From: JBMNOI01 sp050942995
GTDB taxonomy: Bacteria > Chloroflexota > Anaerolineae > UBA1429
Length of the DNA: 32,730 bases
Assembly: GCA_050942995.1 (NCBI GenBank)
Contig: JBMNOI010000033.1
Coordinates: 1-32,730 of the forward strand
Direction of reading: 5' to 3'
In this document: one piece after another, positions 1-8,729 of the stretch
How the letters are laid out: every line of letters begins with the position of its first letter
Position numbering within the stretch: the stretch's first letter is position 1
Position numbers and translations under genes: made by a program
The notes under the pieces: model-generated
What the model was told of the DNA's origin: nothing
Seen by the model: the letters and a program-made list of their open reading frames with translations, nothing else
The model's database searches: none

Positions 1-149
1 ATGGCCGCCCCCATGCACATCTGGACGCAACCTCGGGCGATCTCAACCGGAAGGCGTCGAGAGAACGATTCTATGCATTCCCCTGCGACAGGCCGAACTG
101 ACAAAACGTGTTGCTACCGCCTTTTTTCTATTTTCACCCTGCTCTGCTT

Positions 150-177
150 TTTGCCTGCCTGCCATAAATGGTATACT
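150..177 (+). promoter_or_regulatory. candidate sigma-70-type promoter for lon
   Basis: A TATACT hexamer at 172-177 is preceded by TTTGCC at 150-155 with a 16-base spacer. It lies about 165 bases upstream of the lon start, in an AT-rich patch that stands out from its surroundings. I see no CIRCE or other known heat-shock operator here. The assignment rests only on hexamer similarity and position. Confidence 0.4.
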
Positions 178-239
178 ATAGGATGATACGCTTTTGAAAC
201 CGTCGCGAGCCGATAAACGCCGTGTATGCGGCGCGCGAT

Positions 240-278
240 CGTCAAGCCCGGGCGGGGAGGCCCGCTCCGGGCTTGACG
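240..278 (+). promoter_or_regulatory. strong hairpin in the lon 5' leader
   Basis: GTCAAGCCCGG at 241-251 and CCGGGCTTGAC at 267-277 are exact reverse complements, extended by one more pair at 240/278. Inside, GCGGG (252-256) can pair with CCCGC (261-265). No T-run follows, so it is unlikely to be an intrinsic terminator. It lies between the candidate promoter and the start codon. A role in mRNA stability, in translation control, or as a regulator-binding palindrome is possible. Confidence 0.5.
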
Positions 279-340
279 CAGTCCGGCACTGTAGGTATAG
301 TAGCTCTGATCTACGTTCTGTTGGAGGCACAAGAAGCCGG

Positions 341-2758
341 ATGGCCAATCAATTTTTGACCGATCCCAGCGAATTCAACAGTTGGTTGGGCGATGATTTC
401 GAACTGCCCAGCCGCGATTTTGATATCGAAGAGTTCCCGGTACTGCCCCTGCGGGATTCGGTAATCTACCCGCATATGGTGGTCCCCCTTTTGGTCGGAC
501 GCGATCGTTCGCTCAAGGCCGTGGAAGCGGCCATAGAGTCCGATCGGCGTCTGGTCGTGGTGGCGCAGCGCGACGAAATCGAGGATCCTGCGCCTGAGAG
601 CCTGTATACGGTGGGCACCGAGGTCGTCATTGGGCGCAAGCTGCGCATGCCCGACGGCACCACCAGCATCTGGGTGCAGGGGCAGCGGCGCGTGCGCGTG
701 CTGGCGTTCACCGGCGCGCAGCCGTACATCACCGCCGAAGTAACGCCTTTGGACGAGACGGTCGAATCCGGCCTGGCCACCGAGGCGCTCATGCGCGCGG
801 TGCTCGCCCTGTTCGACAAGGTGCTCCAGTACAGCCGCAACATCCCCGAGGATGCCTATGTCGCGGCCATGAACACCGAGGATCCCGGCACCCTGGCCGA
901 TCTGGTCGCCTCGGTGCTGGATCTGAACGTATCCGAGCGACAAGAGATGCTCGAGCTGGCCGATGCCACCCAGCGACTGCAAAAGGCCAGCATCGTGCTG
1001 GCTTCCGAGCTGGATGTGCTCGAACTGGAGAACCGCATCCAGTCGCAGGTGCAGCAAGAGATCGACCGCAGCCAGCGAGAGTATTTCCTGCGCGAACAGA
1101 TGCGGGCGATCCAGAACGAACTGGGCGAGGGCGATCCGGTGATGCAGGAGATGAACGACCTGCGCGCCAAGATCGAAGAGACGAACCTGCCCGATGAGGT
1201 GCGCGACAAGGCCGAGAAGGAACTGGCCCGGCTGACGACCATGCCCTCTGCCGCGCCTGAGGTGGGTATCATTCGCACCTATCTGGACTGGATTCTGGAC
1301 CTGCCCTGGGGGAATGCCAGCGAGGATAATCTCGATATCACGCGGGCGGCGCGCATCCTGGACGAGACGCACTATGGCCTGCCCAAGGCCAAAGAGCGTA
1401 TCCTGGAGCATATCGCCGTCTATAGCCTGGCCCGGGACAAGATGCGCAACCCGATTCTGTGCTTTGTGGGGCCTCCCGGCACGGGTAAAACCTCCCTGGG
1501 CCGTTCGATCGCCCAGTCGCTGGGGCGCGAGTTTGTGCGCGTGAGCCTGGGGGGCATCCGCGACGAGGCCGAGATCCGCGGGCACCGGCGCACCTATGTA
1601 GGCGCCCTGCCGGGGCGCATCATCCAGACCATGCGCCGGGCCGGAACGTCCAACCCGGTGTTTATGCTGGACGAGATCGACAAACTCGGCATCGATTTTC
1701 GCGGCGATCCCGCATCGGCCCTGCTGGAGGTACTGGATCCGGAACAGAACGCGGCATTCTCCGATCATTATCTGGAGGTGCCCTTTGATCTCTCCAAGGT
1801 GATGTTCATCACCACCGCCAACCTGCTGGACCCGATCCCGCCGGCGCTGCTGGACCGCATGGAGGTGATCGAGTTCCCCGGCTATATGGAAGAGGAAAAA
1901 GTGCAGATCGTTCGCCGATTCCTTATCCCGCGCCAGTTGGAGCAGACGGGCGTCAAGGAGCTTTCCTTCTCGGACGCCGTGATCCGCACGCTGATTCGCG
2001 AGTACACACACGAAGCGGGCGTGCGTAACCTGGAGCGCGAGATCTCGAACATCTGCCGCAAGGTCGCCCGACGGCTGGCCGAGCACAAACCGGCACCCAA
2101 GATCATCGGCAAGCAATCGCTGGTCAAATATCTGGGGCCGCCCCACTTTACCGTCGGCGCCGCCGAAGAGAGCGATCAGGTCGGTGTGGCCACGGGGCTG
2201 GCCTGGACCGAGGCGGGTGGCGATACCCTCTCTATCGAGGTGAGCATCGTACCCGGCAAGGGCGCATTGACCCTCACCGGTCAGCTGGGTGAGGTCATGC
2301 AGGAATCGGCTCAGGCGGCGTTGAGCTATGCCCGCTCGCGTGCCGAGCAGTGGGGCTTTGGCGATCTGGATTTCGACAAGATCGATATTCATATCCATGT
2401 GCCCGAGGGCGCCGTGCCCAAGGACGGCCCCTCCGCCGGCGTCACTATCGCCACCGCGTTGATCTCGGCCCTCACCGGCCGGGCGGTCTCGCGGGATGTG
2501 GCCATGACCGGCGAGATCACCCTGCGCGGGCGCGTGTTGCCCATCGGCGGGCTGCGCGAAAAGGCTCTGGCGGCTCATCGGGCGGGACTCAAGACCATGT
2601 TGTTGCCCAAGCGTAACCGGCCCGACGTCTCTGAGGTGCCGCCGCGACTGCGCAAACGGCTCAACTTTGTGTTCGTGGATTCCATGGACCAGGTATTGCC
2701 GGTGGCGCTCTCGGCCCAGGCCGACGAATCGACCACCGCCCGCCTGCGCGAAGAGTAG
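341..2758 (+). CDS. lon: ATP-dependent endopeptidase Lon (class A)
   Basis: Lon is a cytoplasmic AAA+ serine protease that unfolds and degrades misfolded and regulatory proteins as a hexamer. The product is 805 residues, normal for bacterial LonA. The N-terminal LON substrate-binding domain starts near residue 32 (FPVLPLRDSVIYP). The AAA+ module has Walker A GPPGTGKT at 377-384 and Walker B DEID from 444. The C-terminal protease domain has the catalytic Ser698 in PKDGPSAG and Lys741 in REKALAAH. The 43-residue spacing equals that of E. coli S679/K722. The ATG at 341 is chosen because GGAGGC lies about 12 bases upstream. A longer open frame from a TTG at 194 would translate through the leader hairpin and adds no conserved sequence. 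The gene is followed by a symmetric terminator and appears monocistronic. Confidence 0.97.
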   Translation: MANQFLTDPSEFNSWLGDDFELPSRDFDIEEFPVLPLRDSVIYPHMVVPLLVGRDRSLKAVEAAIESDRRLVVVAQRDEIEDPAPESLYTVGTEVVIGRKLRMPDGTTSIWVQGQRRVRVLAFTGAQPYITAEVTPLDETVESGLATEALMRAVLALFDKVLQYSRNIPEDAYVAAMNTEDPGTLADLVASVLDLNVSERQEMLELADATQRLQKASIVLASELDVLELENRIQSQVQQEIDRSQREYFLREQMRAIQNELGEGDPVMQEMNDLRAKIEETNLPDEVRDKAEKELARLTTMPSAAPEVGIIRTYLDWILDLPWGNASEDNLDITRAARILDETHYGLPKAKERILEHIAVYSLARDKMRNPILCFVGPPGTGKTSLGRSIAQSLGREFVRVSLGGIRDEAEIRGHRRTYVGALPGRIIQTMRRAGTSNPVFMLDEIDKLGIDFRGDPASALLEVLDPEQNAAFSDHYLEVPFDLSKVMFITTANLLDPIPPALLDRMEVIEFPGYMEEEKVQIVRRFLIPRQLEQTGVKELSFSDAVIRTLIREYTHEAGVRNLEREISNICRKVARRLAEHKPAPKIIGKQSLVKYLGPPHFTVGAAEESDQVGVATGLAWTEAGGDTLSIEVSIVPGKGALTLTGQLGEVMQESAQAALSYARSRAEQWGFGDLDFDKIDIHIHVPEGAVPKDGPSAGVTIATALISALTGRAVSRDVAMTGEITLRGRVLPIGGLREKALAAHRAGLKTMLLPKRNRPDVSEVPPRLRKRLNFVFVDSMDQVLPVALSAQADESTTARLREE

Positions 2759-2784
2759 CGCGGCGCGGTCCTCCGGAATAGAAA

Positions 2785-2816
2785 AAAAGACCTTCATCGC
2801 GCGATGAAGGTCTTTT
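2785..2816 (+). terminator. symmetric rho-independent terminator after lon
   Basis: A perfect 32-base palindrome: AAAAGACCTTCATCGC directly followed by its reverse complement, ending in TTTT. Because A-rich and T-rich flanks are both present, it could work on either strand. It begins 26 bases after the lon stop codon. Confidence 0.85.
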
Positions 2817-2859
2817 CGTTCACCGCCCATCCCACGCGCGGGCATCGAGAGGAGCGATC

Positions 2860-4236
2860 ATGAACTGGCGCGAGATCGTCACACTGCTAAACGCCGGACG
2901 CGGCCCGCAGGTCGAGCTGGTACCCGAGCGCACCGGCGCGTCACGCCTGGCCGAAACCCTGATAAGCCTGGCCAACGCCGAGGGCGGCACCGTCATCATC
3001 GTCGGGAATGTGCGCCCGGTGATGGGCGTGACCGATGCCGACGCGGCGCTGGAGCGCGCCATGGAGGCAGTGCTGTTGTGCGAGCCGCGCCTGGTGGTGC
3101 CCCTGCCCGAGCGGATGGTCGATGAAGATTCCCGCGACGCCGTGATCGTACTCCAGGTACCCCGGGGCCTGCCCCACGTCTACTCGGTGAACGGACGCTA
3201 CCTCCGGCGAGAGGGGCGCGAGAACCTGCCTCTTTCCTCCGCCGAGATCAAGAGCCTCCTCATCCGCCGCGGGCAGATCGGCTATGACGCGCAAGAGGTG
3301 GATGAGGCCGACGACGACGATATCGACTGGGAGCGGGTGCAGCGCTATGCCGATGCAATGGGCATGCCCCCCACCCTCTCGCTATCAGAGGTATTGCGGC
3401 GGCGAGGTGGCCTGAGTCATACCACCGGCCGCCCCACCTATGCCGGCATCCTGCTCTTTGGCCGCGAGCCGGAGCGGTTTGTGCGCTCATCCGAGATCGT
3501 CGCCGTGCGCTATGTGGGGCCTCAGATGGGCGACCGGTTCGTGCGCGAGGAGATCCGCGGCCCGTTACCCGATCAGATCACCCGGGCGGAGGCGTTTGTC
3601 ACGGCCAATATGCGCCACGGCGCCCGATTGGTGGGTATGGAGCGCGTGCAGCGCCCCGAATATCCGCCCGAGGCGGTGCGCGAAGCGATTGTGAACGCCG
3701 TCGCTCACCGTGACTATTCCATATCGGGCGACGGCATCCGCCTGCTCATCTTTTCGGATCGCATCGAGGTGTACAGCCCCGGGCGGCTGCCGGGCCACGT
3801 CACGGTGGACAATATCCTGGACGAGCGATTCTCACGCAACGAAATCATCGTGCAGATGCTGGCCGACATGGGGCACATCGAGCGGCTGGGCTACGGCATC
3901 GACCGGATGGTCGCCCTGCTCCACGCCGAGGGACTGCCCGACCCCACCTTTGAGGAGACGACCAACGGGTTCCGCGTGGTGCTGTGGGGCGCGGGCGAGC
4001 GATTGACCGCACCGCGTCCGGTGCCGGGTCGACTGCAGGGTGCGGGCCTCAACCCCCGGCAGGCGCTGGCCCTGGCCTATCTGGATGAGCACGAGCAGAT
4101 CACCAACCGCGATTATCAGGCGTTGTGCCCCGATGTCAGCGCCGAGACCCTGCGGCGCGACCTGGCCGAGCTGGTCAGCCGGGGGATTCTGCTCAAGATC
4201 GGGCAAAAGCGCGGCACCTATTACGTGCTGAGATAG
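2860..4236 (+). CDS. AlbA_2 (Schlafen-type) / HATPase_c_4 predicted transcriptional regulator
   Basis: The 458-residue product has the architecture of COG2865-type proteins, often misannotated as RecG helicase. The N-terminal AlbA_2 (Schlafen, formerly AAA_4) domain spans about residues 10-140, with the typical ETLISLANAEGGTVIIV stretch. The HATPase_c_4 region spans about 240-380, with the signature REAIVNAVAHRDYS. It has no helicase motifs. The last 60 or so residues form a winged-helix-like segment (ETLRRDLAELVSRGILLKIG), so DNA binding is likely. GAGGAG precedes the ATG by a few bases. It is a single gene between the lon terminator and a convergent-gene hairpin. The physiological role is unknown. 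Family members are variously linked to transcriptional control, stress or phage defence, and nothing here decides among these. Confidence 0.8.
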   Translation: MNWREIVTLLNAGRGPQVELVPERTGASRLAETLISLANAEGGTVIIVGNVRPVMGVTDADAALERAMEAVLLCEPRLVVPLPERMVDEDSRDAVIVLQVPRGLPHVYSVNGRYLRREGRENLPLSSAEIKSLLIRRGQIGYDAQEVDEADDDDIDWERVQRYADAMGMPPTLSLSEVLRRRGGLSHTTGRPTYAGILLFGREPERFVRSSEIVAVRYVGPQMGDRFVREEIRGPLPDQITRAEAFVTANMRHGARLVGMERVQRPEYPPEAVREAIVNAVAHRDYSISGDGIRLLIFSDRIEVYSPGRLPGHVTVDNILDERFSRNEIIVQMLADMGHIERLGYGIDRMVALLHAEGLPDPTFEETTNGFRVVLWGAGERLTAPRPVPGRLQGAGLNPRQALALAYLDEHEQITNRDYQALCPDVSAETLRRDLAELVSRGILLKIGQKRGTYYVLR

Positions 4237-4242
4237 CAGAAA

Positions 4243-4282
4243 TGCAGATGGGGCCTGACATCGCCGACAGGCCCCATCTGCA
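4243..4282. terminator. terminator-like hairpin between convergent genes
   Basis: TGCAGATGGGGCCTG (4243-4257) and CAGGCCCCATCTGCA (4268-4282) form a perfect 15-bp stem with a 10-base loop. It starts 6 bases after the stop of the plus-strand gene and lies 34 bases from the stop of the minus-strand WYL gene. It could serve both, but it has no T-run. Confidence 0.6.
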
Positions 4283-4316
4283 CGGGTCACCGCGTCTGCA
4301 AAGACGCAAGGGGCAA

Positions 4317-5306
4317 TCACCCCACATCCTCTCCATCATACACCGCCGCCATGGCCCGCGCCTCGCCCGCCACCAGATCACGCAGAGAGGCCGGCGCCAG
4401 CACCTCGACCTGCGGCCCCCAGCCCAGAATCCAGTAGCGCATCTCTTCTGGATGCGCCACCCACAGGCGCAGCACACACCCGCCGTCCGCGGTATCCTCC
4501 AGACACTGTGAGGAATGCCAGCATGTTTCCTTGACCCGGCGGGTGGCCACCGGCGCAAAACGCAGCACCACCTCCTGAGTCTCATCTCCGAACATGATGC
4601 CCCAGGCCGAGTTGAGCAGCGCCAGGCCGTCGAAATTCTCCGGCACTTCGAACGATTCGGTTAGCAATTGGGCTTCCACAATGCGCTCGACCTTGAAGGT
4701 GCGCAGGGCGTCCACATGGCTGGCGTGACCGACGACGTGGGTAGAGTTACCCACCGCCGAGGGCTCTATCAGGTAGGGGCATAACACGCATTCGCGCTCG
4801 GCATCGCTCTCGGCCGTCAGATAGCGTATCCGTACCTTGCGACCTGTAGCCCAGCCCAGCGTCAGCGCGCTCATCACCCGGCAAAAGGTCTCGTTGGGCT
4901 GCCGGTTCATCAGGCTGCTCGCCGTGGCCTGCACTGATTCTGCGATGGGCTCGGGCAGAATGGTCGAGAGCTTGGACAGGGCATCCACAATGTGAGGATC
5001 ATAGTTATCGGCATAGCGCGCCAGCAGCCGCGTCGAAAGATAGAGCGCCAGCGCATTGTCCAGCGTCAGATGGACCGGCGGCAGATAATAGCCGGCGATG
5101 ATGCTGTAACGCGGCGGGTTACAGTCGCCATCCCACAGCGGAATGCCCATCTCCTCCAGATCGCGCAGGTCACGCAGAATCGTGCGTGAGGTGACGTTGC
5201 ATAATTTGGCCAGCTCGGATGCCTTGAGGCCCCGAGGGTGACGATAGAGCAGATAGGAGATGCGACTCAGACGTTGAGCCTTGATCTGTGCGGCGTCTTC
5301 TGGCAT
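4317..5306 (-). CDS. HTH-WYL transcriptional regulator (YafY/DeoR-like)
   Basis: The 329-residue protein begins with a helix-turn-helix of the HTH_11 type (about residues 8-65: ASELAKLCNVTSRTILRDLRDLE). A central WYL domain covers about 130-215 and a C-terminal WCX-like segment about 225-325. WYL regulators are cytoplasmic DNA-binding proteins whose WYL domain senses ligands or nucleic acids. The ATG at 5306 follows GGAGGG with a 6-base gap. An in-frame TTG five codons earlier overlaps that Shine-Dalgarno sequence and is rejected. It lies just downstream of the damaged glycosidase on the same strand, so control of the sugar cluster is plausible but unproven. Confidence 0.85.
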   Translation of the reverse strand: MPEDAAQIKAQRLSRISYLLYRHPRGLKASELAKLCNVTSRTILRDLRDLEEMGIPLWDGDCNPPRYSIIAGYYLPPVHLTLDNALALYLSTRLLARYADNYDPHIVDALSKLSTILPEPIAESVQATASSLMNRQPNETFCRVMSALTLGWATGRKVRIRYLTAESDAERECVLCPYLIEPSAVGNSTHVVGHASHVDALRTFKVERIVEAQLLTESFEVPENFDGLALLNSAWGIMFGDETQEVVLRFAPVATRRVKETCWHSSQCLEDTADGGCVLRLWVAHPEEMRYWILGWGPQVEVLAPASLRDLVAGEARAMAAVYDGEDVG

Positions 5307-5412
5307 GATGTCCCTCCACAACGGCTGGAATGAATTGTTCTGCCACCATTCTACGATACAAGGTAGACAGGAACCGTCCGGCCGGGGTACGAAACGGTCG
5401 ATTCGGGACGAA

Positions 5413-5427
5413 ATAACCGGCGGTTAT
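5413..5427. promoter_or_regulatory. 15-bp palindrome upstream of the WYL regulator, operator candidate
   Basis: ATAACCG (5413-5419), a central G, then CGGTTAT (5421-5427): a perfect interrupted palindrome about 105 bases upstream of the WYL regulator start. This position suits an autoregulatory operator, but no regulator has been matched to it. Confidence 0.35.
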
Positions 5428-5429
5428 AC

Positions 5430-5469
5430 GGTGGGGGAGACCCGCGTGGCGCCGCGGACCTCCCCCACC
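5430..5469 (-). terminator. terminator-like hairpin after the GH63-like gene
   Basis: GGTGGGGGAG (5430-5439) pairs with CTCCCCCACC (5460-5469). Inside, CCGCG (5442-5446) pairs with CGCGG (5453-5457). It sits 22 bases beyond the frame-corrected stop of the glycosidase at 5492. This supports that stop, rather than the overlapping downstream one, as the original gene end. There is no clear U-run on the minus strand. Confidence 0.5.
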
Positions 5470-5491
5470 GGGGATTATGTTCCGTTCCGTG

Positions 5492-6774
5492 TTACGTTCC
5501 GATACGATGCTCCTCGACGCCCCCGCCCAGCGTAGTTCGAAGGTCAGCGGCACGTTCGAACGTGCCTCGATGCGAGGTCGTTCTGCAGTGGACGATCGGG
5601 CGGCGCAATGCAACGTCAGCATCCCCTCCGGCCCAAAGGGATAATCCTCCACCCCATGCTCCTCCGTCAGGTGCACGTCCCACAGCAACCGTCCGGCGGG
5701 CACATCGGGGCGCAGGTCGAACACATACTCGAACAGCACCGCCACCGGCGGCAGGCCGGTCCACCCCACAAAGTCGCGCTGGGCCTGACCCGGGGCCGCC
5801 ATCTCGGGCGCATAGTTCTCCCACACAGTGCCCGTCTTTTCGAACACCTGAACAACCCGGGTCAGGTGGTTCAGGCCGATCTCGTGCGCCAGATCGTCAT
5901 AGCCCGCCTGTGTCAGCCCACGCAGCACCATATAGTTGGTGGGCGCCCATACACCACCACACCAGTACCCCCCATCGGCGGCATAGGCCGGATGATCGGC
6001 CGAGAGCGCCGGCACCCGGTGCGGCCGGGCAAACTCGGCCTCATTCTCCAGATGGGCCACGAACCGCGCCAGCCGATCGCCCGGCACCACGTCGGCCAGC
6101 AGCGCCCAGTATGCGCCGATGGTCTTGACATCGGACAGGCTGCCGTCGGCGCGCCGGTCGTAGTAAAAGGCAGTGTCCTCATCCCACATCCGCTCGTTCA
6201 CCAGCGCCGTCAGCGCCTCGATCTCCCGCTCCATATCGGCCACCTGATCGCGACGCCCCAACACCCGCGCCATCTCGGTCAGCAGTCTCGCCGACAGGAT
6301 CTGCTGCAGACAGGTATCGATCCAGGCCATATGATCGTGATACCACCAGGCATGCTGCACGCCTCCGCCGGTACGCGGCTGATTATCCATGCCGCACCCC
6401 CATCCACAGGTCCAGTAGCTACCGTCGGGCCAGGTGCGATAGGCGCGCAGCCATCGGTGATAGGCCACCAGCACGGGGAACACCCGCGCCAGCCGCTCAT
6501 CATCGCCGATCGTCTGATAATGCTCCCATTCGACCCAGGGCAGCACATTGGGTCCGGTGGATGGAGGATCGTGGCGGTAGAACAGGTCCGACCCGTCGGC
6601 TTCTACGATCTCGCGGCAGATGAATCCATCGGGGTGCTGCTTGGCGTAGAGGTTATCCAGCGTGCGCTGAAAATCAAACGCCCGCGAGCCACAGGGGAGC
6701 ATCCTCCATGGCCATGCTCAGGAAGACATTCCCTCCACCAGCGGATCTTTGATGTAGGTTTCAAAGTACGGCAT
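5492..6774 (-). CDS. GH63-like (MGH1-type) six-hairpin glycosidase, apparently broken at both ends
   Basis: The body encodes an (alpha/alpha)6-barrel glycosidase of the GH63/mannosylglycerate-hydrolase type. Seen are CGMDNQPR (Asp codon at 6387-6385, the expected general acid), YWCGGVWAPTNY, and VWENYAPE near the C-terminus. The substrate is unknown; an alpha-glucoside or alpha-mannoside is typical of the family. There are two faults. A well-placed ATG at 6774, with AGGGGGTGG upstream, starts MPYFETYIKDPLVEGMSS and meets TGA at codon 19 (6720-6718), in frame with the main body. At the 3' end, the open frame runs past 5492 into the WYL gene with non-family sequence to 5170. Adding one G near 5528 would instead give RWGGGVEEHRIGT and a stop at 5492, just before a hairpin. 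The intact stretch from ATG 6702 could still be translated, although its GGAGG abuts the ATG. A decaying gene or sequencing indels are the main explanations. Confidence 0.65.
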
Positions 6775-7083
6775 CGGACCCACCCCCTTGTATGTGATCC
6801 TCCTCGACCACGGACACATGCCATATACTCGAAAGAAACCGGCCCGCCCCGCAAGAGATGCCAACAGGTCATGCCTATCATATGCTATATTGCACCGTCA
6901 TACAAGGGCAGCGTCATAGTTGGGTATCCCCTTCCGCAGACCTCTGCCCGGAGCGAGCGGTTCGCCCTTTCGGAAGGGTTACTTCCCGGCTTGTCAGCCC
7001 GGCATCCCCGTTTGACGCCCCGCCTCCGGGGGCGTATGCTACCCACCATGTGCCGGAACGATCATCGCGGAGAGGAGCGCGCC
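6775..7083. other. divergent intergenic region between glycosidase and sulfatase genes
   Basis: No gene is supported in these 309 bases. On the plus strand there is a TATACT hexamer at 6824-6829 with no convincing -35. A small hairpin CCCTT-TCGG-AAGGG lies at 6965-6978. A second hairpin, ACGCCCC (7015-7021) with GGGGCGT (7029-7035), lies about 50 bases before the sulfatase start. The spacing allows for promoters of both divergent genes. I do not recognise a specific operator. Confidence 0.45.
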
Positions 7084-8634
7084 ATGTCTCACCGTCCCAA
7101 TGTTCTGTGCTTTGTCACCGACCAGCACCGCGCCGATCACCTGAGCTGCTACGGCAACACGATATTGCGTACCCCCAATATCGACCGTATCGCACAGTCC
7201 GGCGTGCGCTTTGAACGCGCTTATGTCAATAACCCCCTGTGTATGCCCGGACGATCGACCTGGTTCACCGGCCTCACGCCCCGGGGACACGGCGTGCGCA
7301 CCAACGGCATCCCCCTGAGGCAGGATCTGCCCACCGTGCCCGGCGCACTGACCGAGGCGGGTTACCGCACTCATTCCGTGGGCAAGCTGCACCTGAGCAA
7401 CTTTAACTCACCCAACGGAATCGATCCGAAGACGATCGACCCTCAACGATTCGCCGAGTCGAGGCCGTTGTGGGAATCGGGGCGGGTGCAGGGGCTCCCC
7501 CAACCCTACTATGGCATACAGACGGTCGAGTTCGTCGGCGGCCATGGGAGCGGCGTATTCGGCGATTATCTCAACTGGCTCCGGCGCGAGCACCCCGACG
7601 CCGTGCGGCTGCTCTCCCCCGAGGCGGGCATGCCCTCTCCCACCGGCGCCGAACAAAGCTGGACCATGGCGCTGCCTCAGGAGCTACACTTTAACCGCTG
7701 GGTGGCCGATCGCAGCATCGCCTTTCTCGAACGGCAGGCCGACGCCCAAGAGCCCTTTTTCCTGTGGTGCTCCTTCCCCGATCCGCACCATCCCTTTTGC
7801 CCGCCGGAGCCCTGGGCTTCGATGTACGATCCGGCGTCCATTCCGCTCCCCGCGCGCCGCGCGGGCGAACTGGACGATCTGGCGCCGTTCTACCGCGAGA
7901 TATACGAGTCGGCCATGCAGCTCAGTGGCCGCCGCGAGCCCACCCGTGTGGGTGACGAGCAGATCCGCGAGATCATCGCCCGCACCTACGGGATGATCTC
8001 CTTCATCGACCAGGAAGTGGGGCGGGTGCTGGATCGGCTCGAATCGCTGGGCCTGCGCGAGAATACCATCGTCATCTTTATGGCCGATCACGGCGATATG
8101 ATGGGCGATCACTGGCTCATCAACAAAGGCCCCTTCCACTTTGAGGGGCTGCTGCGCGTGCCCTTTATCTGGAGCTGGCCGGGGCATTTCCCGCAGGGTG
8201 TCGCCACCTCCGGGTTGGCCAGCTTGCTCGATTTCGCCCCCACCCTGCTGGATCTGTGCGGCGTGCCCATTCCCGAGGGAGAGCTGCCGGCCTTCCCCGA
8301 GGCCCCCTTGCATCTGCCGCCCTGGCCCGGAGCCTCTCTGGCGCCTCAACTGCGCGGCGAATGCCAGAGCGTACAGGATAGCGTCATCGTCGAGAACGAC
8401 GAGGACTATCTGGGGCTGCGCCTGCGCACCCTCATCACTCAGCGCTACAAGCTGACGGTGTATGCCGGCCGACCCTATGGCGAGCTTTTCGATCTGCAGG
8501 AGGACCCCGACGAGCTACACAACCTGTGGGGCGATCCCGCCCATGCCTCCGTACGTGCCGAGCTGCAGGCCCGTCTGTTAGAGCGCCTGATCATGACCGA
8601 TAGCGTGCTGCCCCGCCGCCTGGCACACGCCTGA
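7084..8634 (+). CDS. formylglycine-dependent sulfatase
   Basis: The 516-residue protein belongs to the type I sulfatases of the alkaline phosphatase superfamily, which hydrolyse sulfate esters using a formylglycine made from Cys. The active-site motif is C53-M-P-G-R within NPLCMPGRSTWFTG, fitting CxPxR. Asp13/Gln14 (VTDQHR) and DHGD at 335-338 are the expected metal ligands. No signal peptide is visible, which suggests a cytoplasmic enzyme acting on imported small sulfated substrates, although non-classical export cannot be excluded. ATG 7084 follows GAGAGGAGC. A much longer open frame extends upstream antisense to the glycosidase and is a GC-bias artefact. No formylglycine-generating enzyme or transporter is encoded nearby. 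Phosphonate monoester hydrolase-like activity is an alternative within the same fold. Confidence 0.9.
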   Translation: MSHRPNVLCFVTDQHRADHLSCYGNTILRTPNIDRIAQSGVRFERAYVNNPLCMPGRSTWFTGLTPRGHGVRTNGIPLRQDLPTVPGALTEAGYRTHSVGKLHLSNFNSPNGIDPKTIDPQRFAESRPLWESGRVQGLPQPYYGIQTVEFVGGHGSGVFGDYLNWLRREHPDAVRLLSPEAGMPSPTGAEQSWTMALPQELHFNRWVADRSIAFLERQADAQEPFFLWCSFPDPHHPFCPPEPWASMYDPASIPLPARRAGELDDLAPFYREIYESAMQLSGRREPTRVGDEQIREIIARTYGMISFIDQEVGRVLDRLESLGLRENTIVIFMADHGDMMGDHWLINKGPFHFEGLLRVPFIWSWPGHFPQGVATSGLASLLDFAPTLLDLCGVPIPEGELPAFPEAPLHLPPWPGASLAPQLRGECQSVQDSVIVENDEDYLGLRLRTLITQRYKLTVYAGRPYGELFDLQEDPDELHNLWGDPAHASVRAELQARLLERLIMTDSVLPRRLAHA

Positions 8635-8729
8635 TCCGAGGCGATCTGGAGCGTGCTCGAGAAACGAGTCGCCGCACATATAAGGCCACGCCGGGCGTAT
8701 CGGGTGAGCATGAATCGTATGTTCGGTCC

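Noticed and set aside
1..186. 61-residue open frame at the left edge
   Set aside because: It has no family resemblance or ribosome site and covers the promoter region of lon.
209..216. GCCGATAA octamer upstream of lon as a sigma-28 promoter
   Set aside because: No TAAA-like -35 lies at the right distance, and lon is not expected to be a sigma-28 gene. Likely chance.
311..2845. 844-residue open frame antisense to lon
   Set aside because: It mirrors the full lon gene, shows no recognisable domain and is explained by high third-position GC in the sense gene.
2860..4236. Annotation as RecG helicase
   Set aside because: Only the HATPase_c_4 region, historically named after RecG-like proteins, is present. 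No Walker A or other helicase motif is visible.
5170..5491. C-terminal run-on of the glycosidase frame into the WYL gene
   Set aside because: The sequence after the junction is not family-like, overlaps the regulator's start by over 100 bases and crosses a terminator-like hairpin. A frameshift explains it better.
5608..7083. Plus-strand extension of the sulfatase frame upstream of 7084
   Set aside because: It is antisense to the glycosidase, of low-complexity composition, and the ATG at 7084 has a good Shine-Dalgarno.
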